The position numbers were made by a program, and so were the translations under genes. Shown here piece by piece: positions 1 to 18,269 of a stretch of DNA of 64,000 nucleotides. This DNA is from Azolla caroliniana (taxonomy: Eukaryota > Polypodiophyta). The stretch's first letter is position 1. Every line of letters begins with the position of its first letter. The notes under the pieces were generated by a model, which was not told the DNA's origin, did not search any database, and saw only the letters and a list, made by a program, of their open reading frames with translations. Where the stretch lies: assembly GCA_043228905.1 (NCBI GenBank), contig JBHGNT010000010.1, positions 20,336,001-20,400,000 of the forward strand. The letters run 5' to 3'.

Positions 1-1749
1 CCAGCTAGGTTTAGGGTGTTGTGTGCAATTTGTTTTCTAACTTAGTTGAGCATGAGTCTAGTGATGCCAATTTAGTGATAAAAATTATTCACATATTTAC
101 TTGCCTGATAAGTACTCTATTGAGTTATTGGAGCATTGTACAATTGTTCTACCAAAATATCTAGTTACATTTCTAGGACCTTGATTTCTATTTTTGGATC
201 GACAAGTCCAAGGGTTATTTTTGTCACTAAACTCTATAGCTCATTTTAATCTACTAACTCCTTGTCCTAGATCAAATTTGGTCTCACATCAAATTCTTGA
301 TTTGGGTAGATTTTCTGAATTTGATAATGTTTGACGAACATTTCATTTGTTAATGTGGGCTTGTAGCTCTATATTTTGTAGGTGGAGTATGTTAGAGCTT
401 AAAAAGTGAGACAATTGTTATTTGATTATGTGCTTTGTCTCTAATGACATGGTATGTCAATGAGCATGTGGTCTACGTGAGAGTGTAGGTGGTTGGAGTT
501 CTAAAATTGTACATGCGGGGCCTTGAGTGCTGGGATTTATCGGAGATAAAGTAGCCTCCATTTTCTTTGAGGTATCTTTTTTCACACATGTGAAAAAAGA
601 CTTATTTTAAATTCCTTTGACATACTTTATACTTGCCAAATAGGTAGCTCATGTGTTTGATAACTAATCCCATGATTAGAAAATTGTATGGTTTAAAAAA
701 AATTTAAGGTTAAATTAAGCTTTGTGACTCGGATGTTGTATCCGTAGGCTTGTTCCATACAATAAAAAAGACATGAAGAGTTAAATGTATGGTAAATGCT
801 CCACGACCACATTAAAGAGATGGATGATGACAAAGATTCAATGTGCACATCATCGTTGGCAACTTCACTATTCACAATTGCAATTACAATACTATTCACA
901 AGAGTTCTCTCGGTGTATTACCCTCCAAGCTCTAAGTTTCTGATATATACTTAGTATTGGTGGGTTCATATTAGGTTGGCCCAAATTCCAAATTGGCCTT
1001 TCCCTCTAGTGTGAGAACCAGGTTTCATATATCTATTGGATATGGTCATGTTTAGTGCTCATTATTGTTGAACTTTGTGTATTCTTGTAACCCCTATTTG
1101 CAAATGAATGGTAGAACAATTGTGAAAAGATAGACTATTCACTGAAAAATCAACACTCATTGTGCATACTTGAAGATGAAGCTTGCTTAACGGTGAAGGA
1201 ATTGCCTACATGACACATTACATGATGTATACACATTCACATTCATATACTACATTCTATGGGAATGTGTTTCTTAACAAGAAATGATGAGTAGTTGCCT
1301 TTAACAATGACTTTTAAATGCTGAAATATTATAGATGGGAACCGGGACGTGTTTTTACCATACAACAATTGTGGAGGGTTTTTTGATTTCACATGAGAAT
1401 TTTACACTATAATCTCGGGCTAGGCAAGTCTCGTAGTGCTTGATTCTCTGTATTTCTAATTGTCTCACACTCAAATAAATGGTTAAGTACATGCAATACG
1501 TAGCATGACCCATCAAAACATTGCCATTGGTACTAAAGACCAAGTGCAGGACCAAGAAAGAAAGAGAAAAATATATTAATGTCTCTTAAGAGGAGGGGAA
1601 CACCATAAAGTTAACTTTACTAGAGCGTCACTCCACTTTGAAAGGGGACAACTTCTTTATAAAAGAACTACAAATATCACTTTCATACCTTTTTGTTTCT
1701 TCTTCTTGAATCTTGAATCTTCTCTTTCCCCAAGACTTAAGCTAGCTCA

Positions 1750-1750
<1 letters not shown>

Positions 1751-1821
<71 letters not shown>
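1751..1821. repeat. Compound microsatellite (CT)n then (TA)n
   Basis: An uninterrupted CT dinucleotide run of about 48 bases passes directly into a TA run of about 22 bases. No gene borders it. Confidence 0.95.
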
Positions 1822-3540
1822 GTCATACTAAGTAGTAAGGAGGGATTAGTGTTAAGTTCTCTTTGAGCAAAATCCTAACCATCTCTTCTCTTTTATCCCA
1901 TTGGTTATAGTTACTCATTGAAGTGTGGTTAGTTATTATGTGTGTATAATTTTACTTGCCTATGTTATCTAATGCTAAAGCCCTAATATGGAATGAGTGA
2001 ACTTCTTCATGAGAATAAGCATTGAGAGAGGTGAATGTGAATTTACTTGGTCTAAGTAATCAAGGCTAGTAGTTTGAGGATGCTTGACAACCACTCTTGC
2101 GCAACTCACCATTAATAGGGTATGTAGGCATAATAGGGACCCCTTGGCCTATGATATCAATATGGAGGCAAAACTCCATTGATACAAAGATGTGCGCTTA
2201 GTAAGAACACCTCGAGTCGAAACATCAATGCAACTATTGTTTTGCATTTGTGCTTCACGTGTGTTATTTTATCCACAACATCATACCATATATAGAAACT
2301 AAACCCTAAAGAAGGGCATGTTTGTGCTTTCCAAACAACATATGTTATTTTTATTTTTTTAGTAATTTGTGTAAACTTGCATGTGGATATGGGAGTCATA
2401 CTACAATTTTTCGTTGAAATTCGTACTATTCCCTAGAAAATTTCATTGCTTGCACTTAATGCAATAAACAAAAAAGCGACTTCAAATAAAGGATTCTTGA
2501 CAACATTGAAATTGTGGGGCATCAGGGTTACCTAAAGCCATTTCCATAAGAAAATTGATTAGAAAGAATGTGAATTTTGATTGAAATAAGACGACCATAG
2601 AGCTTAAATGTAATTAAAACATTTACCAATGAGAGGAAGATTGCTATTGATTGATAACCCTAACATGCATATCTATGAATAATCTACAATATAATAAACA
2701 ACTCTCCAAAGTGTCAACACCAGTACGTATTGTTCTAGGTTAATGCCAACATTAAGGCATTAAGTGTAACTCTTTAAATGTTTTGTTTTGTTTTAAGAGT
2801 TGTTGGTAATAAGTGTTTGCCTCACTAGCAAGGCAATGAATTTTACGTAACCCAAGAAGGTTCTTAACTTGAAAGGCAAAGGCAAACTCATAAATTTTCA
2901 CTCCTACCTATAATATTGTGACTAATTACGACAATACACAACTTGCATTTAAAACACATTTCAAAACATCCTCATGATCAATAAGAAAGAAAATGCAAAT
3001 ATAGTAGATCAAACATGTATTTATGTACTCATAGATAATAATTTCAATTGCATTAAATCTTGCAAGAAGGCTATATTCATACAAATCTTCAATTAATTGT
3101 GTGTTTATCTAGACGAGCATGTAAAAAAGCAACAAGTAATTTGTAAAGTGATGTGCACAACCAAATTTGATAACAATCAATTTAAGGTTCAAGCATTTCA
3201 TGGCCATTTTATAGTAGATGGTATAGAAGATGTTTGATCTCAAGGGGCGATGCCATTACCAATAAGATGTTTACAAATCATGTTGAACAATTTGAAGTTG
3301 TTGATGTGTGTTTTTTGACATCTCTCTCTATTGGATGTATAACATCCTAATATCCCACTCGAACTTTTACCCTTCCATTATTTAGTTCATGATCAATCAT
3401 TTCAAGGGGTAAGTGGTAACAATTGCTGCCCTTGATGAAGATCCAAAGAGATTAGAAGACCATAAAAACTATACAATTCGTTTTGGGAAATGACTCAAAA
3501 CCATTGTTCCTTGTCAGAAACTCCCATGCACATTTTAGAT

Positions 3541-3770
3541 ACAGCCCAATTCATTGCACAGATGGAGAAACTTAATGTTATGTTTGGATTACAGCATAGC
3601 ATTTTCTGCTTAGCCCAGGTGAAGGCAATCAAAATCTCATGGCAAGAATCGAACTACAGCCCAATTCATTGCACAGATGGAGAAACTTAATGTTATGTTT
3701 GGATTACAGCATAGCATTTTGTGCTTAGCTCAGGTAAAGGCAATCAAAATCTCATGGCAAGAATCGAACT
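3541..3770. repeat. Tandem duplication, 2 x 115 bp
   Basis: The sequence starting ACAGCCCAATTCATTG at 3541 repeats at 3656 with only a few substitutions (for example TTTTCTGC against TTTTGTGC and CAGGTGAA against CAGGTAAA). The second copy runs into a tRNA-like segment on the minus strand. Confidence 0.93.
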
Positions 3771-3815
3771 CAATACGTCATTAATGTAAGTATCTTAACC
3801 AATCGGGATAAAATC
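3755..3815 (-). repeat. Degenerate tRNA-like (SINE head) sequence
   Basis: On the minus strand a box-A-like segment (ATCCCGATTGGTTAAG) is followed about 30 bases later by a box-B-like segment (GAGTTCGATTCTTGCC). Spacing and order are those of an RNA polymerase III internal promoter, but neither box is perfect and no cloverleaf is convincing. A tRNA-derived SINE relic is my best reading; the duplicated 115-bp unit downstream on the same strand would be its body. Confidence 0.4.
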
Positions 3816-4208
3816 TGAAGAACACTGTCTAGATTGATCCAATCTCATTAATCAATTTACAATTTGCTCTATACATATGGACTATATATGTAATCTGTAC
3901 ATATGACAATGCTCTACATGAACTGCAAAAAATCACAGTGATGCTATGAGTAACAGATAAACATGTAATGAGAAAAAACCTCACTAAAATTAACTAGTAA
4001 AAATATTACCTCTCTGATTGCAATTCTCCATTCCAATTTCGCATTTCCATTCCTCCTTCATGATATATATATATATATAAAATGTGCCTCCACGTATACC
4101 TATATCTGTTTATACTCATATATATTACATTCTCTCCTTTGTCCATTTTACAAAACTTAGATGGCAATTCTTTCACATTCCTTTGTCTGCAGGTGGATCT
4201 TCTAGATA

Positions 4209-7200
4209 TCAATGCATTTCTTTGAAAGTTTGAGGTTCACTGCTTGCAAACAAGTTCCATACAATTGTTCCAGTGACCCAGAAAAATATGCAAGGAGCAA
4301 AAAGCGCACTCTGCATGAGCCAAAGATAGCATAAATGGTGTTTAGATAAAGTTAGTCTGCAATTTAGAAACATCAACTGAGAATTTCTGTCGTGGAAAAT
4401 CTGTATTACTATAGATGAATATCTACTTTATAGATAAAAATAAATGTGGCCAACAATATAGCAATGCAATAAACTGTTGTGTATCATGATGTCTTCTTAA
4501 AGGCAGTTTGTTATGTGATAATCAGTAAGTACTACATATTGACTTGTACGGAGATCGGCCATACCAAATAAATTCAAATGACCTTGTGCAACACGACTAG
4601 CAAAGAGGAACTTCAACTAGATACAAGATAAGATTGATCTTGTGGATGTTGGTTGCAACAGCGGATATTGGAGGATTACATGCCATCACATTCTTGAAAA
4701 GCTTAGGTAAATAGATGCTTGCAGGTTGTGTATGCCAAGAAATACATGGACATTGCCTGATCAGATCATAATCTAGAAAAAACTAGTTTTTACCATCTCC
4801 CAGTTTCAGATTGATCTTATGGAGTTGGATTCTTTTCTTTATTTTTAAAATATCTTATTTTCCTCAAGAAATAAAGACAAAAACCAGAACTTAAGAATAC
4901 TGAAGGCTGTGATTATATTGCACATTGCAATTGGATTCCCTCTGACTCCCATTTTTTTCTTCAAAACAGTTACGAACGAAAAAGGCTGCAAGATAATGTT
5001 CCACAGTTTTGACAAGCTTTGAAGATAGACACAGAATCCAGCTGCATCTGTGTCTATCTTGACAAGAATTTCTGCTGAATTAGCCTTACGATGTTGTCAA
5101 CGGTAGGTTTAAGACAAACATGCATATGCATTTCAAAAAGTTTTTCCTTGTTTCCTTTGTTTTGTTTCAGTTTGTGCTGTCCCTCCCATGATCCAACCCC
5201 TGAGTGTAATGTAACATCACACGTACCAAAGAAGTGCAGGGTTTGTTAACCCTACTGACACATGTTTTTATTATTTTGATGTAATACTTTGAGATAGAAT
5301 AATATAATGCTGCATCCTAGTAGCAGTTTTAGTCCATAAACTTACGTTCCATGAATGTGTTTGATCAAGCAGATAGCCCGTGAAATATACACCCAGAATC
5401 CCTGGAATTGCTCCAGCAGTGTTTGTTATGCCCTACAAAAGAACAACATGGTTTGGTAAGTTGAACTATGCAAACTAATGAAAGGAGTACAGTACAAATA
5501 CTTACCAGTAGTATACTTGCATATTTCCGAGAAATATCCTGATGGCTACAATATAAACCTGAAATGATAACAATTCACGAAGGTCAAAATTTTCAAACAT
5601 GCATATCCTCACTTGTATTATGAAATATTTGTCGACCTCCTAGGGCAAAGCTTGAAAGAGCCAATCCACACGTGATAACTGACACGGTCATCACAGGGGA
5701 CAGTTCAGTGTTGAAGGCAATAATTGACATGCATGTTGTAGGTGACAGGAAAGCAATTGTCTGACAGAGCTTACGAACCTACATCTCAATTTAAGAATTA
5801 AATATAGGTTTATCAATGCTTTAAATTCATCTTCAAGAGTCGTGACCACTGACTAATAGCAAAGCCAAAAAAGTAGGCAATACACTTACAAATGTGATAT
5901 CTGCACCTTTAGATATCAAATAATCTGCAGAAGTTGCAGCAAAACCAGATACAAACATTCCTCCCAGGGGTGGAAGAAGGGAGATCTACCATAGTAAAAT
6001 CCCCATTTAGACTAACGAAGAAATCTTTCAACAAAAGACAAAACGAAAAGGGTGAGGCACAGACTTACCAGAGCTGTATTTGTAAGATCAAGGTTGAGTT
6101 CTTCACTGAAAACATTAAATCCAGAAAATATCCAGTGAGAGATTTTAATAGCTTTAACCTCTATTGGTGGGAACTTGGAATAAACAAAAATATATTCCAA
6201 AAGAGTGCAAAGAAGCACGTTCCTATAAATTAAGTCAGAGACAAGCATCTTAACTACCTCTTGGATATTTTGGCAAACTCATCCCAGGGAGCACTCATAA
6301 TGCTCATATTACTTGCTACTAGTCCTCGAAATTCATTAGGCTATTTACATTCTCCATCCACGGAATTTAGGATTTTAAGTTTTAAGGAATGTCGTTTCAA
6401 AAAACCAAATTTAGCGTATCAAGAAGTAAGAGTAATAATTATTTGCAGATGAAAGGATAATGTTCATGAGAGTCATTATTATTTCACTCCTGTTGTGCAC
6501 TCCTAATGCTAACTTGCTACTAGTCCTAGATGCTCATTAAGCTCTTTGCCGTTCTCCATCCATGGAATTTAGGATTTAAAGTGTAAGGAACATTATTTCA
6601 AAGAACCAAATTTAATGTGTCGAGAAGAGTGATAATGATGTGAAGATGAAAGAAATTTGTTCATTAGAGACCTGAAATAGGAAGGTAACCACGCCATGAT
6701 GCAATAATGACCCCAATTTCCACAAAAATGGGTATAAATCATGGCCCATACTGATGGACTCTTGAAGAAAGCACCCCATGGAATACTCTGCAAAAAGACC
6801 AAAATACATTTTGTAAGACCACACTCCACTATTTATATATGTATGTGAGTGACTTATTCTGAAACATAGAAGTATGGGGTCTCAAATCTCAATCGAAAGA
6901 TGGCGGTATTGACATCTGCATATTGCCCCCCTGAATGTTTCAAAAAACAACGAACCTCACTCAATACCACCCTGGAGCCAGACTGTTTTCTAATATCTAC
7001 CATCAAGTTTAATACAGCATATTTCCAACACTGCATTATGCATTTTACTCCAATAACATGTAGCCATTAACCCCATGGCTTGAGAGAGTCCACAAAGGAG
7101 CAGTATATTTTCATTTTATGTAGCCCAGCCATCGACACAACCTTTATGCAGGCTTGTTCAATAATCATAGTGTTCTAGAAAGGTGTACTACCAATATAGC

Positions 7201-10200
7201 TTCATCCAACAGCCAGAATGCTAAAATGAGAGAAAGGATCTAATTAAAGATGAAAATGCAGAGAATAGAGTAACTACTTATCTGCAGTAAATCTGCTGCA
7301 CCTGTTACCTATTTCCTGGTTTGAAAAACTTCATCTATTACTATATTAGAGAATAAAAAACTAAAAAACGCAATGCATCATATTGTGGTTTGCTTGTGAC
7401 CTCTTTTTTCATCTATAAACTAATCATTTGATCCCAAGTATAACAAAATTTAATTAGTAGACCTACAATCAGTTGTATGATGAACAACAATTTTATGGAG
7501 AAAATACAAAAGCCCCTACTACTGTTCAACATAAATACCTGATCATCATCTTTCTCTAAATTGTCATTGTTGGTCAGTTCACCTGGAATCCAAATGTTAT
7601 TTATACAAAATTATCCGAATGGTCATAGATCACTTTTCTAATGTTCTTAGAAATAAGTTACAATTACATTATCTGAACTTATATCACACTAAAGAAGTTT
7701 ATACCATTATAAAAATCTATCAAATTTTGAGGTAACATTAGCAAATATTCCAAAATAATAAGAGTACCATTTCCATTTGTGTGCTAGTGCAAGGAGTTTG
7801 ACTTAAACAAAGACGCAGAATCAGCAGAGTGTCACCTTAGTAATCACAATGCACACTAATAGAGAAGGTCAGGCTAGGAAAAGTATCAATGTATAGGGTG
7901 ATATAAGCAGGAAAGACAGATGAAAGAAAAGCAAGGCAGCAAGAGTGCCTTGTGAAACATGGGCAACAGAGGGATGGCACATGGTTTACCCATAATAAAA
8001 GATGGGACAAGTATACATAATGTCACGGACACTGGGTCAATGCACAAGAATCCATTGGCAACGGAGACAATATATGGGAAATCACATTGCAAATCATTAC
8101 TTGCATATAATAACTTCATATATAGCTAGTCATATATTAGAATGATCACCTTTGCCTAATGATCTCTGACCAGTTTTCTTGGTAAACAATGAGAACCCCA
8201 CAGACCTATTAAAATCAGCAAAAGAATCTATTAGCACAATCTGATTCAATTGAAAATAAATCAATTAATACAAAGTATTGCTATGAGATTCTATCTTTGT
8301 GAATTGATGTGATACGCATTTAAGGTTACTCAAGTATAGCTAGTAAGGTATAATATACAGATCATGATAACATGCTTGTAATAATATCTTAAGCATGTGG
8401 CATTTACAATCGGATTTAGGATGTACTACTGATACTGATCATATTCAGGTACCCATATAACAGTCTCCTCTCGTTTTTCTAGGAGCACCAAAGATACTAA
8501 AAATAGGACAGAAGATAAGACATACCAAATGATACCTAGAATACCAAATGTATAGAATACATATTCCCAACCAAAATGCTCAATTAAAATGGGCGCTAAC
8601 AGCAACCTGAAAAACAACCAAACAAAGGTGTATGTTTTCATGTAAAACACAAATAATCTTCATATGTGGAATTATGAAATTTAAACCTCAGTATGTGTGG
8701 TTAATCCATGAATGTGGACGCTGTGAATTTTTTTGCGCTGAATGAAAAAAAATACTGATCCCTATGTGCCACAAAATGAAATCATCCTATATTGCATTTA
8801 TTTTAACTATGCCTTGGAATGTTACCCAAGCACACTTCCAACATTGAGCCCGTTGAAAACAAAAGCCACTGCACGTGACCTTTCTGCTGTTGGCATAGAT
8901 CTGGAATCAACAAAATTGGGGATCATAAAAGCATTTCAGTAACTAACATTCGAGTTCATCGCCAAAAATTACGAAAGATACAATTACAATTTTGCAATAT
9001 TCTTTCTACTGAAGACTAAAAAATAGGATTCGGCCATTTATTTGTGCCATGAATGTATTAACATCAGCTTTGGAAATACTGAGCATTGCGTGAATGTGCA
9101 CATCATTCTTTTTTGTTTCTCCTTTTCCAAATGAATATTCTTCCTTTACTTACGATTAACATATTGTTCTACAACCCCCAAATGAAGCTAACAATGAACA
9201 ACAGATCCAGCTAGTAATAAATGGAATTCAAACACATTATATTGTCTAAACAAAGAAGAGAAAGATATGAGGAATAGTAGCCAGGAGTCAGAACCAAAAC
9301 TTGTATATCTGACTAGGATCTGTAGCCAAGCCTTGGTGTATACAACTTAGGTATATGCTCCATCTCTGACTGTTTCAAGATGCTAGGAGCAGCCCAAATT
9401 CAGTGGCTAGATAACAAAGAGAAACACACCAAGGTCCTTCGAAGACAGAAATTTCTTTCTTGAAGAAAATTGCATGGGATGTGAACTTGTCATCCTAATT
9501 ATTCTCTCTTCGTTTCTTTGAAAATATTTTTTATGCCACTACCCACCTTGCAATCAGATCAGTTGCTGCAGATGGGGAAACTCCTTCACCAAGTCCCACC
9601 TGTAATGCATGTTACATCGTAAAAAAAAGGAAGCTCATATTTCAAAATGTCAACATACAGAGCATAATAAGCATAAATGGCAACCTACAAGGAACCGTGA
9701 AAACAGAAGACCTGGTATAAAGAATGCAACTGTTGGAACAGCAGCTGTGGCCAGTGACCATACAAACACCCCAATTTGGAGAACAATCCTGCATGTACAA
9801 CGAAGTTATTGAGACACAGGTGGTATACCTTGGCAAAAAACACAGTTGTATGGTATGACTTGCTGACGATCACATTTTAACACCTTCATTCAGATAAAAA
9901 ATAGAGGGCTATTATCCTTTATCTGTCACGCCACATCAATAAATACACTACGGGAATTAGATTATTGATTATTCGGCCACTAATACAGTAGAAAGTCAAT
10001 CAAGATCAGCAGATTACGTAGGCATCCATCACAGTTGTGCCAGAGGTTAAAATGCCAGCTTTAGCTTTCTGACTTGCCTCTACGACTCTCTTGGCACTCC
10101 AATCCCAACTATGAGGATATCCCAGGCTTCTGCTGGGACCATAGATTCCAAAAGGCCATACCGCAATTTCAGCTTTCTTGACCCTGAAATACTAAATTTG

Positions 10201-12935
10201 GCTTCTTTGTAGTGCAAGCCTACATCACCGCAAGAAAATCATATAGTGTTTACTTATTTCCGATATCCAAGAAAGGGTCTTTCACGGGTTTGCCTTGGTA
10301 TAGCATTCATACTGTTGAATTAAACGATCCTGGTCATCTGATTTCCGTAAGGTCACCCCAGTACTATTTTGAAAATGAGGATCCAAGTAGTTGGTATTGG
10401 CATATTGCTGAAAAACTAAGAAAAGAATATTATCACTCACGAGATTGAGTGGCTACATGAACTATTTGGCAATAGACTTGCCTTGCTACACTCTATACCA
10501 AGCCACTACTATCCTCTTCTAGATCTTAAAATCAAAATATAACTGTCAAGGGCTTCTACCAGAGTCTTCACCTGGAAATGTTCAAATGAGAGAGGAAAAC
10601 AGGAGATTACTTACTCCCCAGTAAACCTTCTTGCAAACCATCCTCCAGGTAGTTGACTCATAGCATAGCCCCAGAAAAATGATGACTGAACTAACCCTGC
10701 TGTCGAGGCATCCCAATCTAGCTGTTTTGACATTGGTATGATGGCAATACTTAGATTTACCTATAAATGGGAAGTGAGATTAGATATTAGGCGCAAATAT
10801 GGCTGTCCTATCATGTATCAGATATAAATACTAGATCATTAAATCACTCTTTCTTTCAAAAATGAAAGTTTCAAATGCAATCGTAGGTTTCTACACAGGG
10901 AATTATAACTTAAAAAGGCACCCATACAATAGTGCAACAAAAAATAATGGGTGTGAAAGGTCAACAGCAGAAATTACACATAGATTATCAACAGTTATTG
11001 TAAAAAGCACAACCAAGAGGGCTACAGCATTCTGATCCATTATTGACCCAAATCAGGATGTTGGTCTCACCCTGGACCCACAAAACAATAAAATGTTGGA
11101 AACGACTATCCAACTATCTTGCACATAAATAACCAAAGCAAGAACGAATGATTCTTGGGAAGAAGGAAAACCAATTGAACAAGAATTTTGGAATCCGAAG
11201 ATCAGGGGATGAATTTAGAGTTCTCTCCAGCAATTGGTAGAGTATCCACAGCAGGGGATGAATTTGAGATGAAACCAATATTTTGAGCCTTTTGTTGAAA
11301 TGCTAAGAAGAATACTCTTCATTTTTTTAATCCTGTAATGGTCAAGGAGCAAGAGTTTGATTAGTTCATATGAACTCAATCATTCTGAAACTTTTCCTAT
11401 AGGAAGTGACTTGAGGGTGTATGTGTCATTGAACCCAGGCTTCAAGGATGCCATCTTTCACTGATCTGTGGTAGAGCATTTACAGGCTTTCACTTATTTG
11501 TTTTGTCAATGAATCTTGTGGCAAAGATTGGGGGTGCTCAAAGTTATGTTAATGGAAGCATGTAAACGTTGAAACTTTTCCTTTCCAGACACTTTTTTGT
11601 TTCATCAACGACGAACATTGTAACATTTAAAAAATAGTCAACAGAAGCATGTAAACATTCAAACCTTTCACGTAAACCATTTCCTATGATGGAAACTTGT
11701 GACATTGAAAACCTAATCTATAGGAGATTGTAACCTTATCCACAGAAGAACACTAAGCACTATTTCCTCCAAACACTGAATATTTTGACCTATCTTACAT
11801 AACTAATAGACGCACCTCAATTATCGGTACAGACCTTAGCTGCGTACTTTTGCAGTCTTATGAAAAGCAAGTTTAAAAGATCAGACAGCATCCATGTGCA
11901 AATATCAAAAGCTGGACGTTTTAGAGAGCATTTACAGGCACTGCAACTATGATGGAAACTTGTGACATCGTTAGTGAATATTTAAAACCTTCATACAAAG
12001 CTTTTTGTTGTAAATATGAATTGTGATAGTATTTTGAAGGCTTTTGATCAACTTCATCAGAAAAACCTCTGATTTCACAGTCCAACTTTCATTTCATATT
12101 TTTCCTTGTTTTATGAGAAAGAGGTAGCAACAGAACTCGAATCACATCCATGTTGCAAATGACAAAAACTATCATTTTAAAGAACATGGCATTACAGTAG
12201 AAATGGAAGCTTGAGAAATATTTCTGAATATTCACTTGAAACCCTAATATGGAGGAACATGAAACATTATTTCATTCCATGTCATTAGTTCTTAATTTTT
12301 CTTGTTTAATGGAAAGAGGAGAAAAATTAAAGAAAACCATTATAAATTTGGTGAATGGCAAAAACTAACATTTTGAGGAGCACATTTACAGGAATATGAG
12401 GGTCTGTGGAAGTGGTTACAGTTCAAAACCTGTGCCTATTGAGCATCTTGCTTAACTTGAGAAAAGAAGAAGCAACAAAACGACATACCTTATCCATGTT
12501 GCAAATGACAAATGCAAATGCAGTCGTCAGGATAAGCTTGTATCTTCGGGGAATAGTGTCCCAAATGCCGTAAAAAGAGGAGACGAATTCGGTATCCTCC
12601 TCAGGCACAATTAAGCTGCCTTCTTCCTCTGATTCAAACAAAAGCTTTGGCTGAACACCGTTGTTAGGCGCAGAAGAAGATTTAGGCAAGGCAAGAGGAC
12701 GAAGAGAACGCAAACTTCTCCGATTCTTCTTCAACTTTGTGGTCGTGGTGGTAGAGGAGAATGGAGGGGGGGGATCATAAAGGAAACATCGGCAAGATGT
12801 GAGCATGGTTCGCAGAGTGCGATTGGGGGGGCACATGGGGAGAGGAGGGGAGAAGAGGGGACGGGGAAGGTGACCATGGGAGCTTCGAAGGTTGTCGCCA
12901 TGGGAGCTTCGCAGACACAGGGATTTGGAGGCCAT
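4209..12935 (-). CDS. Plastid-type PHT4 family anion (phosphate) transporter, PHT4;5-like
   Basis: Fifteen coding exons on the minus strand, all with GT..AG borders and matching phases: 12935-12489, 10760-10615, 9788-9689, 9599-9547, 8900-8826, 8606-8526, 8205-8150, 7582-7539, 6787-6672, 6105-6069, 5985-5890, 5778-5637, 5558-5506, 5432-5346, 4310-4209. They give 1,635 nt, or 544 residues plus stop. The N-terminal 125 residues are Ser/Pro/Arg-rich and poor in acidic residues, as expected for a chloroplast transit peptide; the major-facilitator core begins near residue 133. Recognisable blocks are NMDKVNLSIAIIPMS, GLVQSSFFWGYAMSQLPGGW, VGLGEGVSPSAATDLIAR, SADYLISKG and the C-terminal ASSEPQTF. 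From family knowledge, PHT4 proteins are SLC17-type Na+- or H+-coupled phosphate/anion carriers of plastid and Golgi membranes. The C-terminal and NMDKVNLS blocks point to the PHT4;5 subgroup more than PHT4;1-4. The loop encoded by exons 7-8 is the least conserved part. Introns reach 1.7 kb (10761-12488). Confidence 0.93.
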
Positions 12936-14663
12936 TGAACAGAAGCAGAAAAGGAAGAAGAAGAGGAGAGACTGTGGCTTTTGTCTTTCCCGCCACTCCT
13001 TAAGCGGGGGGGGGGGGGGGGGGGGATCTGGGAGGGTTCCACGTGGCGCCCTGCTGGCCTCGCGATTCTAGGCTGGGTGGATCTTTTTCACAATAGAATA
13101 GCGTTGGGCGAATATTCATTCAATTCCAGGGAGCCAAACTACGGACGGACAAACAAACGATCAGTCGGACAGACAATCGGCCAGGCGGACAATCGATCCG
13201 TATGAACAATTGGACAATCGAACGGACAAATGATTGCACAGAGCTCTCACGAGAACGCCGAGCAGAAGGTGACCCAAGTCATCAAGATAGTAAAAGCCTC
13301 GTTGATTGGTAAAGAGAGGTTTTTGCCCAAACTCAATGGTCACCTAATATTGTTTACACATACCGAAACATTGAGCTCATGGTTATAGCTCGCTCTAGAG
13401 CATAGTATAAACCATATGTGCATTCGCATTCGTGAATGTTTCAATCAAAGAATGATCAATACCATACTTTTGGATTAACTATTTATTATGAGGTAAATAA
13501 GCCTAAAATTTGGAATAAAACATTAAAAATGGGGAAGAAAATAAAAAAGAAAACACAAGAATGTTTGAATAACATTCGCATTTGTTTTCCAAAGTAGGGA
13601 AAGGAAAACGAATGGTATGCTAGATGCTCTAGAGTTTGATTCCAATGTGGAGACACCCTATGGATTGTAGTCAATGGCATGGGAGAGCTTTGATCTCCAT
13701 CTTTGATGGGACACCAAACTCAAACATGACATTGTTTGGCAAGTGGTTTGGTTCTAACACATTTAAGAGGAGGATCAAGTAGCCTACCCCAAGCAATTGG
13801 TTGGTAATGCAAGTCACATTTGACTCAACAAAGACTTGACAAATGCACTTTCGAGATGATCTAGTCATACAGCATGCAACAACATAGAACTCGAAGCATT
13901 TATGATTAACAAGCATTCGCTTCCAATGTGTTGAGACTAGTCATTGGATTGACAAAGTTCCAATACCAACATGATCAAAATCAAATGCAGCTGAAGCTCC
14001 TCATGATAATAAATACTTTGCAACACCCACCACTCCCCCATCAATTAATAATACCCAGTCACAAAGGGTTTGTTTTTCTTGGGAGGCTTGTGAAGTCTAT
14101 CTACCCAAACCACAAAAGACTAGAAAAGCTGCATGAAACTCCACCTAGTTTGTTTACAATTTGATTACAAGCAAAATTCCATAGCTTTTTTCGTGATGAT
14201 GCTTACACAATGTTGCTAATTTGACGCAGCAATTCATTCCTTGATGCCACTTACACATAATATTTCTTAGAACTCAAATGATGAGACAATTCCCCACTAC
14301 TAGGCACATTTCTGAACAAGTGTGTATGTATCATTCGACATAATATCATCAGCCACAGATCATGACTATTTAACCACATGCATTCACCTATACAATACTT
14401 TCCACATCAAGCAGAAAAACTTAACTGCATTTATCACAATACTTATTAGCAAAAAAACAGCGCAAAAAGATGTTCTCAATAACAAGAAAGTATGACAAAA
14501 ATGCCGCAATAACCACAGAAAATTGCTGTTTATAACACCCTCGTTCGAACTCAGAAGGTAATGGACCAGGCTACCGACCAGATTTTCAAATAAGATAACA
14601 AGTACATGGGATTTAAGGTCAATACTGGATAAATTTGTGGCATAAAAGACACCAGATGGAAAA
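12936..14663. other. Spacer between transporter 5' end and S18 3' end
   Basis: No coding sequence is recognisable. The left part must hold the promoter and 5' UTR of the minus-strand PHT4 gene and contains a 20-G run (13006-13025). Positions 13130-13245 contain a scatter of short related words (CGGACAATCG, CGGACAAAC, CGGACAGAC) that look like degenerate 10-12 bp repeats. The right end carries the 3' UTR of S18. Confidence 0.6.
13006..13025 (+). repeat. Homopolymer run of 20 G
   Basis: An unbroken G20 tract lies 70-90 bp upstream of the PHT4 start codon; it is C20 on the sense strand of that gene. It probably lies in the 5' UTR or core promoter and could form G-quadruplex or i-motif structure. 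Its exact length is prone to sequencing error. Confidence 0.85.

Positions 14664-18269
<3,606 letters not shown>

Larger units (their letters stand above)
1..4208. other. AT-rich intergenic region, no gene seen
   Basis: No reading frame here resembles a known protein, and short frames on both strands have no supporting splice pattern. The stretch holds a CT/TA microsatellite, a 115-bp tandem duplication and a tRNA-like element, listed separately. The end at about 4.0-4.2 kb is probably the 3' UTR and downstream flank of the PHT4 gene on the minus strand. Confidence 0.6.
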
